Shown: positions 54,835 through 62,611 of the stretch, piece by piece
Numbering within the stretch: the stretch's first letter is position 1
How the letters are laid out: each line of letters starts with the position of its first letter
Source: Nocardia nova SH22a
Lineage (GTDB): Bacteria > Actinomycetota > Actinomycetes > Mycobacteriales > Mycobacteriaceae
DNA length: 64,000 bases
Direction of reading: 5' to 3'
Assembly (NCBI RefSeq): GCF_000523235.1
Contig: NZ_CP006850.1
Span: forward strand, 6,510,001 to 6,574,000
Notes under the pieces: model-generated
Told to the model about the DNA's origin: nothing
The model's database searches: none
What the model saw: the letters and a program-made list of their open reading frames with translations, nothing else
Made by a program: the position numbers and the translations under genes

Positions 54835-55854
54835 ATGGGCAGCGGACCGATCCCCGTCCGGCTCGACACACCGATCCTGTTCGACACCGGCGCCGTGGTC
54901 GGCGCGGTCGCCGACCCTGCCGCCGCGCTCGACGGCACGAAATACTGCGGCCGGATCTTCTACCTGCGGCGGGCGGACTGGGCGCGCACCGGATACCCGG
55001 ACACGATCAGCCGCAGCGAGGCCGACTCCTACAAACGCCACGGCCGCGCGATCGTCCTCAACTTCGAGGACTCCGCGGCGAACTGGTGCCTCGGCGGGTA
55101 CGCGGTCGGCCGGGACCGCGGTGAAGTCGCCGCGCAGCAGCTGGCCGCGATCGGCTGCGACACCGCCCCGGTCTACATGTCCGCGGACTTCCGGCCCGCC
55201 AACTCCGGCGAGATGAACGCGGTCATGGAGTGCCTGCGCGGTTTCCAGGAATCCTCGCTCGGCCCTCGCGGCCGCGCGATCTACGGGTTCGCGCCGACGA
55301 TGCGAGAAGCCAAGGCGCGCAACCTCGCTGACTTCTATTGGATGTGTGGCGACGGCCGCGAACTCTTCGACGGCGACTGGCGCTCCGGCGTCCGGACGCC
55401 GGATCTCGCGCACGTGAACCTGTGGCAGCAGAACAACGAGCAGCCCTACCTGGCTGGCGCGCAGGTCGACGACAACTACGTGCTCACCCCCACCAATTAC
55501 GGCCAATGGCAGGAGAAACCGATGGCAGATGAAGCACAGCAAGTCGCGACCCAACTCCTGGGCCCCGACGGCAAGGGCTGGAACATCCTCGGCATCGCGG
55601 CCGAGACCGCCCCCAACCGCAACCGGTACCTCGTCGAGGCATTCGCTGTGGCGCTCACCCAGCTGTGCGGCGACGCCAACTTCGGCGGCTGGCTGCAGCT
55701 CGGCGACGGCCCGGACGCCGACGCCGCACGCGCCGACCGCGCCGATGCCGCAAAGCGGACCCTCGTCGACGGCATCGCCCAGGTAATGGCGCAGAACGCA
55801 CAAATCCTCGCCCAGAACGAACAGATCCTCGCCGCACTGAAGGAGCAGAAGTGA
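54835..55854 (+). CDS. DUF1906 glycoside-hydrolase-like endolysin subunit
   Basis: 339 residues. IFYLRRADWARTGYPDTISR, RHGRAIVLNFEDSAANWCLG, APVYMSADFRPANSGEMNAV and HVNLWQQNNEQPY follow the DUF1906 (Rv2525c-like, GH25-related) TIM barrel, whose acids (Glu in NFED, Asp in SADF) sit at the barrel mouth. A helical tail (QVMAQNAQILAQNEQILAAL) repeats QN-ILA and may oligomerise. Together with the C39 gene two bases upstream it makes a split endolysin. Confidence 0.85.
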   Translation: MGSGPIPVRLDTPILFDTGAVVGAVADPAAALDGTKYCGRIFYLRRADWARTGYPDTISRSEADSYKRHGRAIVLNFEDSAANWCLGGYAVGRDRGEVAAQQLAAIGCDTAPVYMSADFRPANSGEMNAVMECLRGFQESSLGPRGRAIYGFAPTMREAKARNLADFYWMCGDGRELFDGDWRSGVRTPDLAHVNLWQQNNEQPYLAGAQVDDNYVLTPTNYGQWQEKPMADEAQQVATQLLGPDGKGWNILGIAAETAPNRNRYLVEAFAVALTQLCGDANFGGWLQLGDGPDADAARADRADAAKRTLVDGIAQVMAQNAQILAQNEQILAALKEQK

Positions 55855-56087
55855 CCGCCTCCCTGAATCCCTTCGCCTACAAGCCCGCCCAGATCGCCAA
55901 GGCACTGGTCGCGACGGTCACCGCGGTGATCGCCCTCGCCGGACTCCTCGCGAACGCACTCACCACCGGCGGCCTGGCCTCGGCTGGCGGCTGGGTCGGT
56001 GGCGTCGCCATCGTGCTGGGCCCGGTGCTGGTGTTCCTCCAGAGAATGGAGAAGGTGGCCGAGGACATCGACCCGGGGGCCGAGTGA
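55851..56087 (+). CDS. Holin-like two-helix membrane protein, 78 aa
   Basis: Two transmembrane helices (about residues 15-35 and 41-62) separated by a short Gly/Ala turn, with charged ends (VFLQRMEKVAEDIDPGAE). GTG 55851 overlaps the endolysin stop. Size, topology and position fit a holin that forms pores for lysin release. Confidence 0.75.
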   Translation: MTASLNPFAYKPAQIAKALVATVTAVIALAGLLANALTTGGLASAGGWVGGVAIVLGPVLVFLQRMEKVAEDIDPGAE

Positions 56088-56512
56088 ATCGGGTGCCGGC
56101 CATGGAACCCGCGGTCGCCCGCTCGTTCACACGGTTGACCGCGCTGCTGATGCTCGTGTTCGCGGGCGTCTACGGTCTGATCACCATCGTCGGCGGCGCC
56201 GCACGGTGGGGAGCGCCCGCCTACGAAGTGGCACTGCAGGTGCCCGGGTCACCGCAATCGTGGGGCGCGGTGCTGTTCGGAGCGTCGGTGGTCGGGCTGC
56301 TGGGCTTCGCGACCGGCGCACTACCGGTGATCATGGTCGGGTTCGCGCTATGTGCGGGGTGGGCCACCTGCTTCGCATTGTGTATCGGAGTTGTCGCTGC
56401 GCGGAATGAGTCGGTCGGGTGGGGCGGTGTGGTGACATGGGCGTTCCTCGCTCTCCTGTACGCCGCGTGCACCGCCGCCGGCGGGAGCCGCTTCCATGCG
56501 CCCGCTGTTTGA
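56084..56512 (+). CDS. Lysis-cassette membrane protein, 142 aa
   Basis: Four predicted transmembrane segments over the whole length, N-terminal arm MNRVPAMEPAVARSF. GTG 56084 in the previous stop. Actinophage lysis cassettes often carry several such proteins beside the holin; the exact role is unknown. Confidence 0.7.
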   Translation: MNRVPAMEPAVARSFTRLTALLMLVFAGVYGLITIVGGAARWGAPAYEVALQVPGSPQSWGAVLFGASVVGLLGFATGALPVIMVGFALCAGWATCFALCIGVVAARNESVGWGGVVTWAFLALLYAACTAAGGSRFHAPAV

Positions 56513-56951
56513 GTGGCTCGGTCGCGCGCTCGATATCGAGTCGGTACGTCACTACCAGGTCGTCGTTTACGCGGCCGTATTCGGTGCTGGCGTACAGGGT
56601 TTGGTTCTGAGGGAAACACCGAACGCAGTCGGCCAGCAGATCGGCCCCTGCTTCCAGTTCTTCTGGCTGGGGCTGCTGGTGCTGTGTCCGGTGCTGACGT
56701 TTCTGGGGATGTGGGTGGAGCGACGCCACATCGCGGGGTTGTGGCTGCAGGTGGCCGGTGACGCGGGGGTGTCTTTCGCCCTGCTCGCCTATACGGCCGC
56801 CATCGGGCACGCCACCTTCGCGGGACGCGCCACGTTCGCGATGTGGATCGCACTCGCATTGAGTGTGTGCGCCTTCGCGCTCGTGATCCGAGGCGTCCGG
56901 AAATTACGGACGGTGTCGCGAATTGTGAGAAAGCTGGAGGTCGATGAGTGA
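56496..56951 (+). CDS. Lysis-cassette membrane protein, 151 aa
   Basis: ATG 56496, overlapping 17 bases with the previous gene. Four transmembrane segments (for example FQFFWLGLLVLCPVLTFLGM) and a basic C-terminal tail (RGVRKLRTVSRIVRKLEV). Resembles its neighbour in topology but not sequence. Confidence 0.7.
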   Translation: MRPLFEWLGRALDIESVRHYQVVVYAAVFGAGVQGLVLRETPNAVGQQIGPCFQFFWLGLLVLCPVLTFLGMWVERRHIAGLWLQVAGDAGVSFALLAYTAAIGHATFAGRATFAMWIALALSVCAFALVIRGVRKLRTVSRIVRKLEVDE

Positions 56952-57276
56952 AGCACTCAACCTGGGGAATCTTTTAGTCGGCTCCGGCGTATCCGCCGTT
57001 GTTGTCGCACTGATCGGCGCGATATTTCAGCGCCGCATGAACCAGGCGAATTATGCCGACGCGCTGGTCAAGACCAGCAATGAATTCACGAAACGTGTCG
57101 ACGAAGCAAACGAGAAGCTCTCGAAAAAGGTCGACGGTCTCGAAAAGAAGGTCGAGACCCTGAACGACAACATCGATGAGCTGTGCGACCTGCTACGCGA
57201 GGCCATCCCCACATTGCAAGCCAGCGGCCACGATGCGCTCGCCGAGCGCATGCGCGCCGCCATCCTGCGCAACTGA
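56944..57276 (+). CDS. One-helix membrane protein with coiled coil, 110 aa
   Basis: One transmembrane helix (VGSGVSAVVVALIGAIFQ) at the N-terminus then a long coiled coil (DALVKTSNEFTKRVDEANEK; KVDGLEKKVETLNDNIDELC). This is the layout of small holin-like or spanin-like lysis factors found after holins in actinophages. Confidence 0.7.
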   Translation: MSEALNLGNLLVGSGVSAVVVALIGAIFQRRMNQANYADALVKTSNEFTKRVDEANEKLSKKVDGLEKKVETLNDNIDELCDLLREAIPTLQASGHDALAERMRAAILRN

Positions 57277-57299
57277 TCTGTTGCGGAACGGAGAAATCT

Positions 57300-58082
57300 G
57301 TGACCGTTAAATACGGGAAGACGCCTGCCCGGATCAACTCGGTACAGCTGAATCTGTCGGACTATTTCGACCACACTGCTGTGCTGCCGAAAATACCGGC
57401 AGAATTCGGGCACGAACGCCTGGTGACCGCGTGGGAAATGCTCGCGAACAATCAGGTCGGCGATTGCGTGTGGGCTGGCGCGGCGCACGAAACAATGCTG
57501 TGGGGCCGCGAAGCCGGACGTGACGTGAAATTCACCGACGAATGCGTGCTGGCGGACTACACCGCGGTCACCGGATTCGACCCATCGCAAGCCGACCCGT
57601 ACACCGGGGAGAACCCGACCGATCAGGGCACCGACATGCAGGCCGCGGCGTCCTACCGGCGCCGAATCGGGATCGTCGACACCCTCGGCAACCGGCACCA
57701 GGTCGCCGCCTACGTCGCACTCACACCCGGTGACCCGGACCAGCTCGCTGCCGCGGCCTACGTCTTCGGCGCCGTCGGTATCGGGCTGCGGGTCCCGGCC
57801 TACGCCGAGGACGAGTTCTCGGCCAAGAAGCCGTGGGACGTCCGGCACGGCAACGCCACCATCGTCGGCGGCCACTACGTGCCCGTGATCTCCCGCCGCG
57901 ACGGCAACTTCGACGTCGTCACATGGGGCGCGATCCAGCAGATGACCCCCATGTTCTACCGCCGCTACTGCGACGAGGCCATCGTCTACTTCTCGCGTGA
58001 ATTCCTCACCGCCGACATCAGCCCCGAAGGCTTCGACCTCGCGCAGTTGCAGGCCGACCTGAAGGTGTTCGCCCGGCGATGA
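57300..58082 (+). CDS. Papain-fold-like protein, 260 aa
   Basis: GTG 57300 after ACGGAGAAATC. NNQVGDCVWAGAAHETMLWG puts a Cys (C56) at the head of a helix as in papain-like peptidases, and GGHYVPVISRRDGNFDVVTW puts His (H192) before a strand ending W-G. A third residue is not clear. Similar phage proteins near lysins are described only as hypothetical, to my knowledge. It could be a tail-associated or lysis-related peptidase. Confidence 0.6.
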   Translation: MTVKYGKTPARINSVQLNLSDYFDHTAVLPKIPAEFGHERLVTAWEMLANNQVGDCVWAGAAHETMLWGREAGRDVKFTDECVLADYTAVTGFDPSQADPYTGENPTDQGTDMQAAASYRRRIGIVDTLGNRHQVAAYVALTPGDPDQLAAAAYVFGAVGIGLRVPAYAEDEFSAKKPWDVRHGNATIVGGHYVPVISRRDGNFDVVTWGAIQQMTPMFYRRYCDEAIVYFSREFLTADISPEGFDLAQLQADLKVFARR

Positions 58083-59233
58083 CGAATCCGGGCGGATCCA
58101 ACGGACTCCAGCCCGGACAGTGGGGAGTCACGGGCACCGACGGCTCAATCCCCTCGAAATCCACCCAAACGCAAGACTCCGTCACCACGACCCTGCAGAA
58201 CCAGTTCTCCTCGAACCAGTTCTCCGGCCTGGGCGGCGGCCTGATCGCGATGATCCTGTCGTTCGTCGGCGCCGGAATCGCCTCCGTCCTGGGCGGATTC
58301 ACCAACATCATCGAAGCGATCTTCGGCACCGTCAACAACCAGTACGTCTCCCAACTGCCGACGATCACCGACCACTCTCACAGCATCGAGACCCTGCAGC
58401 AGCAGTTCGATCAGCTGATCCTGCAGGGGCTCGCGCAGGTGTTCACCTCGAACAACACCTACTATCCGACGCCCGACATCAAGAGCATCGACGTGATCAT
58501 CATCGGCGCGGGCGCTGGTGGCGCGGCAGCGATCTGGAATGTGATCGCGGCCAGTCGATTCAGCGGCGGCGGTGGCGGTGGCGGCGGCGAAGTGCACACC
58601 AACATCTCCGCCGCCCTTCTCCCCACGGACGGCAGCGGCAACTTCTCACCGATCACGATCACCATCGGCGCGGGCGGCGCGGGCGGAGTCTCCGACGGCG
58701 CGGCCGGCGGCGGTGGCGGAAACACCATCTTCGCCACCACCATCGGATCGTTGACCGCGGGCGGCGGCAACGGCGGCGCCTGCGGCGGCGGATCGGACGG
58801 TGCCGGCATCGGCGGCGCGGGCGGCGCCGGAATGATCGTCGGCGGCGCGGGCGGCAACGGCGGCGGCGAAACCGTCAGCACCGGCGCGAACGCGTCCCCC
58901 GGCGGAAACAGCGTGTCCGCCTACGACCTTCACGGCGGCGGCGGTGGCGGCGGTGGCGGCGCGGGGATGACCAGCGGCGCGCAGGGCGGCAACGGCGGAA
59001 TCTCACCCGGCGGCAACACCGGAAATCCGGGCGCTGTCGGCACAGCGCCCTCCTCGATCGTGGCGACCGGCGGTGGCGGTGGCGGTGGCGGCATCGACCA
59101 GACCAGCGCTGGCGGCAACGGGGCGTTCCCTGCCGGAGGCGGCGGCGGCTGCGGCGGCGGCATTTCCGCTCGCGGATCGAAAGGCGGCAACGGCGGCAAC
59201 GGGATCATTTTCATCATCGAACGGTCCGCGTAG
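58079..59233 (+). CDS. Glycine-rich tail protein, 384 aa
   Basis: ATG 58079. Residues 1-140 have a hydrophobic helix pair (GLIAMILSFVGAGIASVLGG) and a helical neck. From about 140 the sequence becomes a Gly-rich repeat domain (IDVIIIGAGAGG, TITIGAGGAGG, many GGGG and GGNGG) ending IIFIIERSA, as in Gly-rich tail-fibre tips. Such domains form polyglycine-II bundles that bind receptors. The DNA is strongly biased to GGC triplets. Confidence 0.75.
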   Translation: MTNPGGSNGLQPGQWGVTGTDGSIPSKSTQTQDSVTTTLQNQFSSNQFSGLGGGLIAMILSFVGAGIASVLGGFTNIIEAIFGTVNNQYVSQLPTITDHSHSIETLQQQFDQLILQGLAQVFTSNNTYYPTPDIKSIDVIIIGAGAGGAAAIWNVIAASRFSGGGGGGGGEVHTNISAALLPTDGSGNFSPITITIGAGGAGGVSDGAAGGGGGNTIFATTIGSLTAGGGNGGACGGGSDGAGIGGAGGAGMIVGGAGGNGGGETVSTGANASPGGNSVSAYDLHGGGGGGGGGAGMTSGAQGGNGGISPGGNTGNPGAVGTAPSSIVATGGGGGGGGIDQTSAGGNGAFPAGGGGGCGGGISARGSKGGNGGNGIIFIIERSA

Positions 59234-59833
59234 TTGTACACGCTGCTCACCGCCTATACGAGCAACGCCACCTGGATCAAGGACTCCAGCCTCTATCGCG
59301 TCGACGTCTTCATCCGATCAGGCGCGGGGGGCGGCTCATCGACGATCGGCGGTGGCGGCGGTGGCGTCGTTCTGAAGCGTTCCATCGCCGCGTGGGACCT
59401 GCCCGCATCGCTGGCCATCGTGGTCGGCTCCGGGGGCAGCTCGGGCGGCGATGGTGGGGCCTCGTCGTTCGGCGACATCCTGACCTGTCCGGGAGGTATG
59501 GGCGGCAGCAACGGCGGCGCGGGCGGCGGGAACCTTTTGCAGACGTTCCTGCTCGGAGGCAACGGCGGGACCAGTGGACATCCGGGCGCCAGCGCGAACG
59601 CGGCGCCGATCGAACTGCTCTCCGGCGGCGGCGGGGGCGCCGGGTCGGGTTCGACAGGGGGCAAGTCGGGGCTTGTCCCAGCGGGGACTTCGAGCCCGGC
59701 GTTCTGGCAGACCTGCCAGTCCGGCGGCGGAGGCAACTCGGGCAGCGCCGGAGGGTTCCCGGCCGGAGGCGGCGGCGCGGGCGCGAACGGCGCGGCGGGC
59801 TGCGTGACTGTCATCGAATACAGGTTCTCCTGA
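59234..59833 (+). CDS. Second glycine-rich tail protein with TTG start, 199 aa
   Basis: TTG 59234 immediately follows the TAG of the previous gene. Product YTLLTAYTSNATWIKDSSLY then RVDVFIRSGAGGGSS, a Gly-rich core, ending CVTVIEYRFS. It mirrors the C-terminal domain of its neighbour (DVIIIGAG ... IIFIIERS), so the two may be a duplicated tip domain or a split gene. Confidence 0.65.
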   Translation: MYTLLTAYTSNATWIKDSSLYRVDVFIRSGAGGGSSTIGGGGGGVVLKRSIAAWDLPASLAIVVGSGGSSGGDGGASSFGDILTCPGGMGGSNGGAGGGNLLQTFLLGGNGGTSGHPGASANAAPIELLSGGGGGAGSGSTGGKSGLVPAGTSSPAFWQTCQSGGGGNSGSAGGFPAGGGGAGANGAAGCVTVIEYRFS

Positions 59834-59841
59834 GGAGTGAA

Positions 59842-60153
59842 ATGGCAACTGCCACAGTGCATATCGACGATGTGCAAGGTTTTCCCGGCCCGGCGCGCTG
59901 CTTCAAGGTAGATCCGCCGTACCACGGGGCGGACTTCGTGGTCGTGTGGGCGCAGCCCTCGTTCGGCCGGCATCAGGAACCCGAGGCCGGGCTGGTGCCA
60001 GCGACCGAAACCGGCGCGTGCGCGGAGCGTTCGGTGAAGAAGCGCGGCGGATCGTATGTGCTGCACGACGAGCCCGACACGCAGGAGCGGATCGACGGCG
60101 CGCACTGGCTCGCACTCATCATGGCCGGTTACACGCTGACCGAGGCGTCCTGA
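59842..60153 (+). CDS. Small tail-region protein, 103 aa
   Basis: ATG 59842 after TGAGGAGTGA. Beta-rich, with GPARCFKVDPPYHGADFVVV and a C-terminal helix (RIDGAHWLALIMAGYTLTEA). Family unknown; expected to be a minor tail component by position. Confidence 0.55.
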   Translation: MATATVHIDDVQGFPGPARCFKVDPPYHGADFVVVWAQPSFGRHQEPEAGLVPATETGACAERSVKKRGGSYVLHDEPDTQERIDGAHWLALIMAGYTLTEAS

Positions 60154-60467
60154 TGTCATCGCCCGAAGCGCCCAAGGTCAAAGACCCCGCTGCGGTATTG
60201 GACTACCGATTCCAGTGGGGGCGAGGACCATTCGCGACTGCGCCGCCGTGGCTCGAGGACACCGAGACCATCACCAGCAAGCAGATCACCGTCCAGCCCG
60301 CCGGGCTGACGGTCGAGGAATCCGAGATCACCCCCGACGGCAAGGACGTCGTCGTCTGGCTGTCCGGCGGCACCGTCTCGGCCACCTACGAAGTGGCCTG
60401 CCAAATCACAACCACCCTGTCCCGCACCGACGTTCGGCGCATGTCCATCTACGTCCTTGAGAGGTAA
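60153..60467 (+). CDS. Small tail-region protein, 104 aa
   Basis: ATG shares a base with the previous stop. Product DYRFQWGRGPFATAPPWLED, ITVQPAGLTVEESEITPDGK and VVVWLSGGTVSATYEVACQI resembles phage proteins with an Ig-like sandwich (phage fibre-associated, named only by similarity). Likely a tail-fibre accessory. Confidence 0.65.
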   Translation: MSSPEAPKVKDPAAVLDYRFQWGRGPFATAPPWLEDTETITSKQITVQPAGLTVEESEITPDGKDVVVWLSGGTVSATYEVACQITTTLSRTDVRRMSIYVLER

Positions 60468-60473
60468 CGCCCT

Positions 60474-60563
60474 GTGACCGCCGCATTCGAAGCCTCATTC
60501 CACGCCTCGGCCGTCGTGACCCACGCCGACGGCACCACCGACGAAGACATTCAGGAGGACTGA
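60474..60563 (+). CDS. Very small ORF, 29 aa
   Basis: GTG 60474 preceded by GAGAGGTAACGCCC; product VTAAFEASFHASAVVTHADG followed by TTDEDIQED. It ends 3 bases before the next ATG and carries that gene's ribosome site (CAGGAGGACTG). It may be a real peptide or a coupling ORF. Confidence 0.4.
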   Translation: MTAAFEASFHASAVVTHADGTTDEDIQED

Positions 60564-60566
60564 GCC

Positions 60567-60956
60567 ATGACTGTTGGTTTGCACACCGCGAATCTCGCGA
60601 ACAAGATCCTCGACCATCTGCGCGGCGGCACCGCCTGGTCCCAACCGTCCGGCCTGTATGTCAAGCTGCACACCGGCGATCCCGGCTCCGCGGGCACCTC
60701 ATCGCCTTCCGCGGTAACCACCCGCGCGGCGGCCACTTTCGCGGCAGCGGCATCCGGCGCGATCGCGCTCACGGGCACCAACCCACAGTTCTCAATGAGC
60801 GCGACCGAGTCGATCACGCACGTGACCGTGTGGGATGCGGCTACGAGCGGCAATTTCCTATGGTCGGCGCAGCTGTCCGCGTCCAAGAGCGTGGTCAACG
60901 GCGACACCCTCACCCTGACGAGCCTCGCGTTCTCGCTGACGCCGCTGGCCGCCTGA
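60567..60956 (+). CDS. Phage tail-fibre-associated protein, 129 aa
   Basis: ATG 60567. The KLHTGDPGSAGTSSPSAVTT block and the following beta-sandwich (ALTGTNPQFSMSATESITHV; TVWDAATSGNFLWSAQLSAS) are characteristic of a common actinophage tail protein. Exact role unknown. No catalytic residues. Confidence 0.72.
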   Translation: MTVGLHTANLANKILDHLRGGTAWSQPSGLYVKLHTGDPGSAGTSSPSAVTTRAAATFAAAASGAIALTGTNPQFSMSATESITHVTVWDAATSGNFLWSAQLSASKSVVNGDTLTLTSLAFSLTPLAA

Positions 60957-60973
60957 TCCTGAGGGCGTGACGC

Positions 60974-62584
60974 ATGGCCGTCCCGACCTATATCGCGTCC
61001 AGTTCGGCGGCGAATCTGTCCTCGGCGTCGGCCAACCTCACCGTCACCTACCCCAGCGGGTCGGCCAGCGGGGACCTCCTGGTCCTATCGGTCACCTACC
61101 GGCGGGCCGCCTCCGGCACGTTCACGGTCACTACGCCGTCCGGGTGGACGCTGCTGTCGACCCAGGACGCGAACGTGTCCGCGGCCTGGAACCTGACCGT
61201 CATCTACTACCGGTTCCGGTCCACCGAAACATCCGTCACCGTGACGGCGTCGACCGGCACCAGCACCTACGCAGTGGGCCAATGCCACGCGTTCAGCGGC
61301 GCCACCGTGCATCCGACCGCGCCGATCAACAACTTCGCCGTCGGGTACGACACCACGGCCGGGACCGCGTGCGGCACACCGGCAGTGGTGACATCGGTCG
61401 GCAACTGCGCGCTGATCCTGATGTCGTCCAGCTACAACAACTCCGGCGCATCGACCTACAGCCACACATGGACGGCACCGCCGGTAGAGAAATTGGACAC
61501 GGCGGCATCGTGGTCGTCCGGCGGAACCTACGTCGGTCAGACCGCTGCACTCGACAGCCAGGTGGCGCCGGGAACATATCCGGCATCCACCTGCACATCG
61601 TCGGCCACGACCAGCTCGCACTACACGTCCGCGATCGCCATTGCGCCGCCGGTCATCTCGGCGGCCGCGTCGGCCACCACGGTCACCGCAGGCCTGACCG
61701 CGGTCGGATCGGTCGGACACCCGGCGGCAGCGCCCACCACGGTGACCGCAGGGCTCACCGCCGCGGCGGTCCGTGGTGCGCTCGGCGCCGCGCCGCTTGC
61801 GGTCACTGCCGGGCTGACCGCCGAGGCGGCCCGCACCGCCAACGCCCAGGCGACCACCGCGGTCACGGCGGGCCTGTCCGCAGAGGCGACGGTCGACGCG
61901 TTCGTCGACGCTGAAACGGTCGTCACCGCGGGGCTCACCGCCGAAGCGTTCGTCGGTCCAGTCATCCAGGGCGGCCTGACGGTCACCGCAGGGCTCGACG
62001 CGGCCGCGCACCGGACCGCGAATGTCGATGCCGACACCGAGGTGACCGCCGATCTCACCGCGGACATCCACCGCGACACCTTCGACACCGCTGACACCAC
62101 GATCACTGCGGGGCTGACCGCCGAGGCCGTGGTCACGAAGTACGCGCAGGCCAGCCTCCAAGTGGTAGCGCGCCTGTCCGCCCGGTTCGGGATCCCTGCA
62201 TCCCCGAACTCCACCGCCGCGATCGCAGGACTCACCGCCTCCGCGGTCGTCACCCCCGCCGGGGTCACCCCCGCCGATGCCGCGCTCACCATCTCCACGG
62301 CCACCACCGCGGCGGCCAGCCGCGAAACCCACGCGGACGCGGACACCGCCGTCACCGTCGGCCTGCCCGCGGTCATGGCCGCGGAGATGTCGATCACCGC
62401 CAACCGCGCGGTGACCGCGCACCTGTCGGCATCGGCCTGGATCGTCGGCCAACCGGTGCCCCACACCCCGCTGGAACGAGTCGTCCAGATCGGCGCGGAC
62501 GACCGCACATGCGCCGTCGGCCCCGACGACCGTGCCCTGGTCGTCAGCGCCGACGACCGAACTGCCGCCGCCTCGCGCGGCTGA
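60974..62584 (+). CDS. Tail fibre/minor tail protein with 20-residue tandem repeats
   Basis: 536 residues. Residues 1-225 form a beta-sandwich-like domain (SGDLLVLSVTYRRAASGTFT; SLGSTSSSYN-type strands). Residues about 231-490 are tandem 20-residue repeats with consensus TVTAGLTAEAxV. The C-terminus has three ADDR motifs (GADDRTC, PDDRALV, ADDRTA). Such repeats make an extended fibre. ATG with GAGGGCG upstream. Confidence 0.75.
   Translation: MAVPTYIASSSAANLSSASANLTVTYPSGSASGDLLVLSVTYRRAASGTFTVTTPSGWTLLSTQDANVSAAWNLTVIYYRFRSTETSVTVTASTGTSTYAVGQCHAFSGATVHPTAPINNFAVGYDTTAGTACGTPAVVTSVGNCALILMSSSYNNSGASTYSHTWTAPPVEKLDTAASWSSGGTYVGQTAALDSQVAPGTYPASTCTSSATTSSHYTSAIAIAPPVISAAASATTVTAGLTAVGSVGHPAAAPTTVTAGLTAAAVRGALGAAPLAVTAGLTAEAARTANAQATTAVTAGLSAEATVDAFVDAETVVTAGLTAEAFVGPVIQGGLTVTAGLDAAAHRTANVDADTEVTADLTADIHRDTFDTADTTITAGLTAEAVVTKYAQASLQVVARLSARFGIPASPNSTAAIAGLTASAVVTPAGVTPADAALTISTATTAAASRETHADADTAVTVGLPAVMAAEMSITANRAVTAHLSASAWIVGQPVPHTPLERVVQIGADDRTCAVGPDDRALVVSADDRTAAASRG
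61664..62445 (+). repeat. About thirteen 60-bp tandem repeats
   Basis: The codons for VTAGLTA recur at 61680, 61740, 61800, 61860, 61920 and 61980, then more diverged at 62040, 62100, 62160 and onward, with a constant 60-bp period. Units differ by third-base and conservative changes, so the array is old but kept in register. Confidence 0.8.
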
Positions 62585-62611
62585 CCCCCCTCTATCGATC
62601 GAAAGGCTGCC

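Noticed and set aside
58120..60153. 677-residue open frame across the glycine-rich genes
   Set aside because: It is an Arg-rich out-of-frame reading caused by GGC-biased DNA; only its last 103 codons (from ATG 59842) form a real gene.
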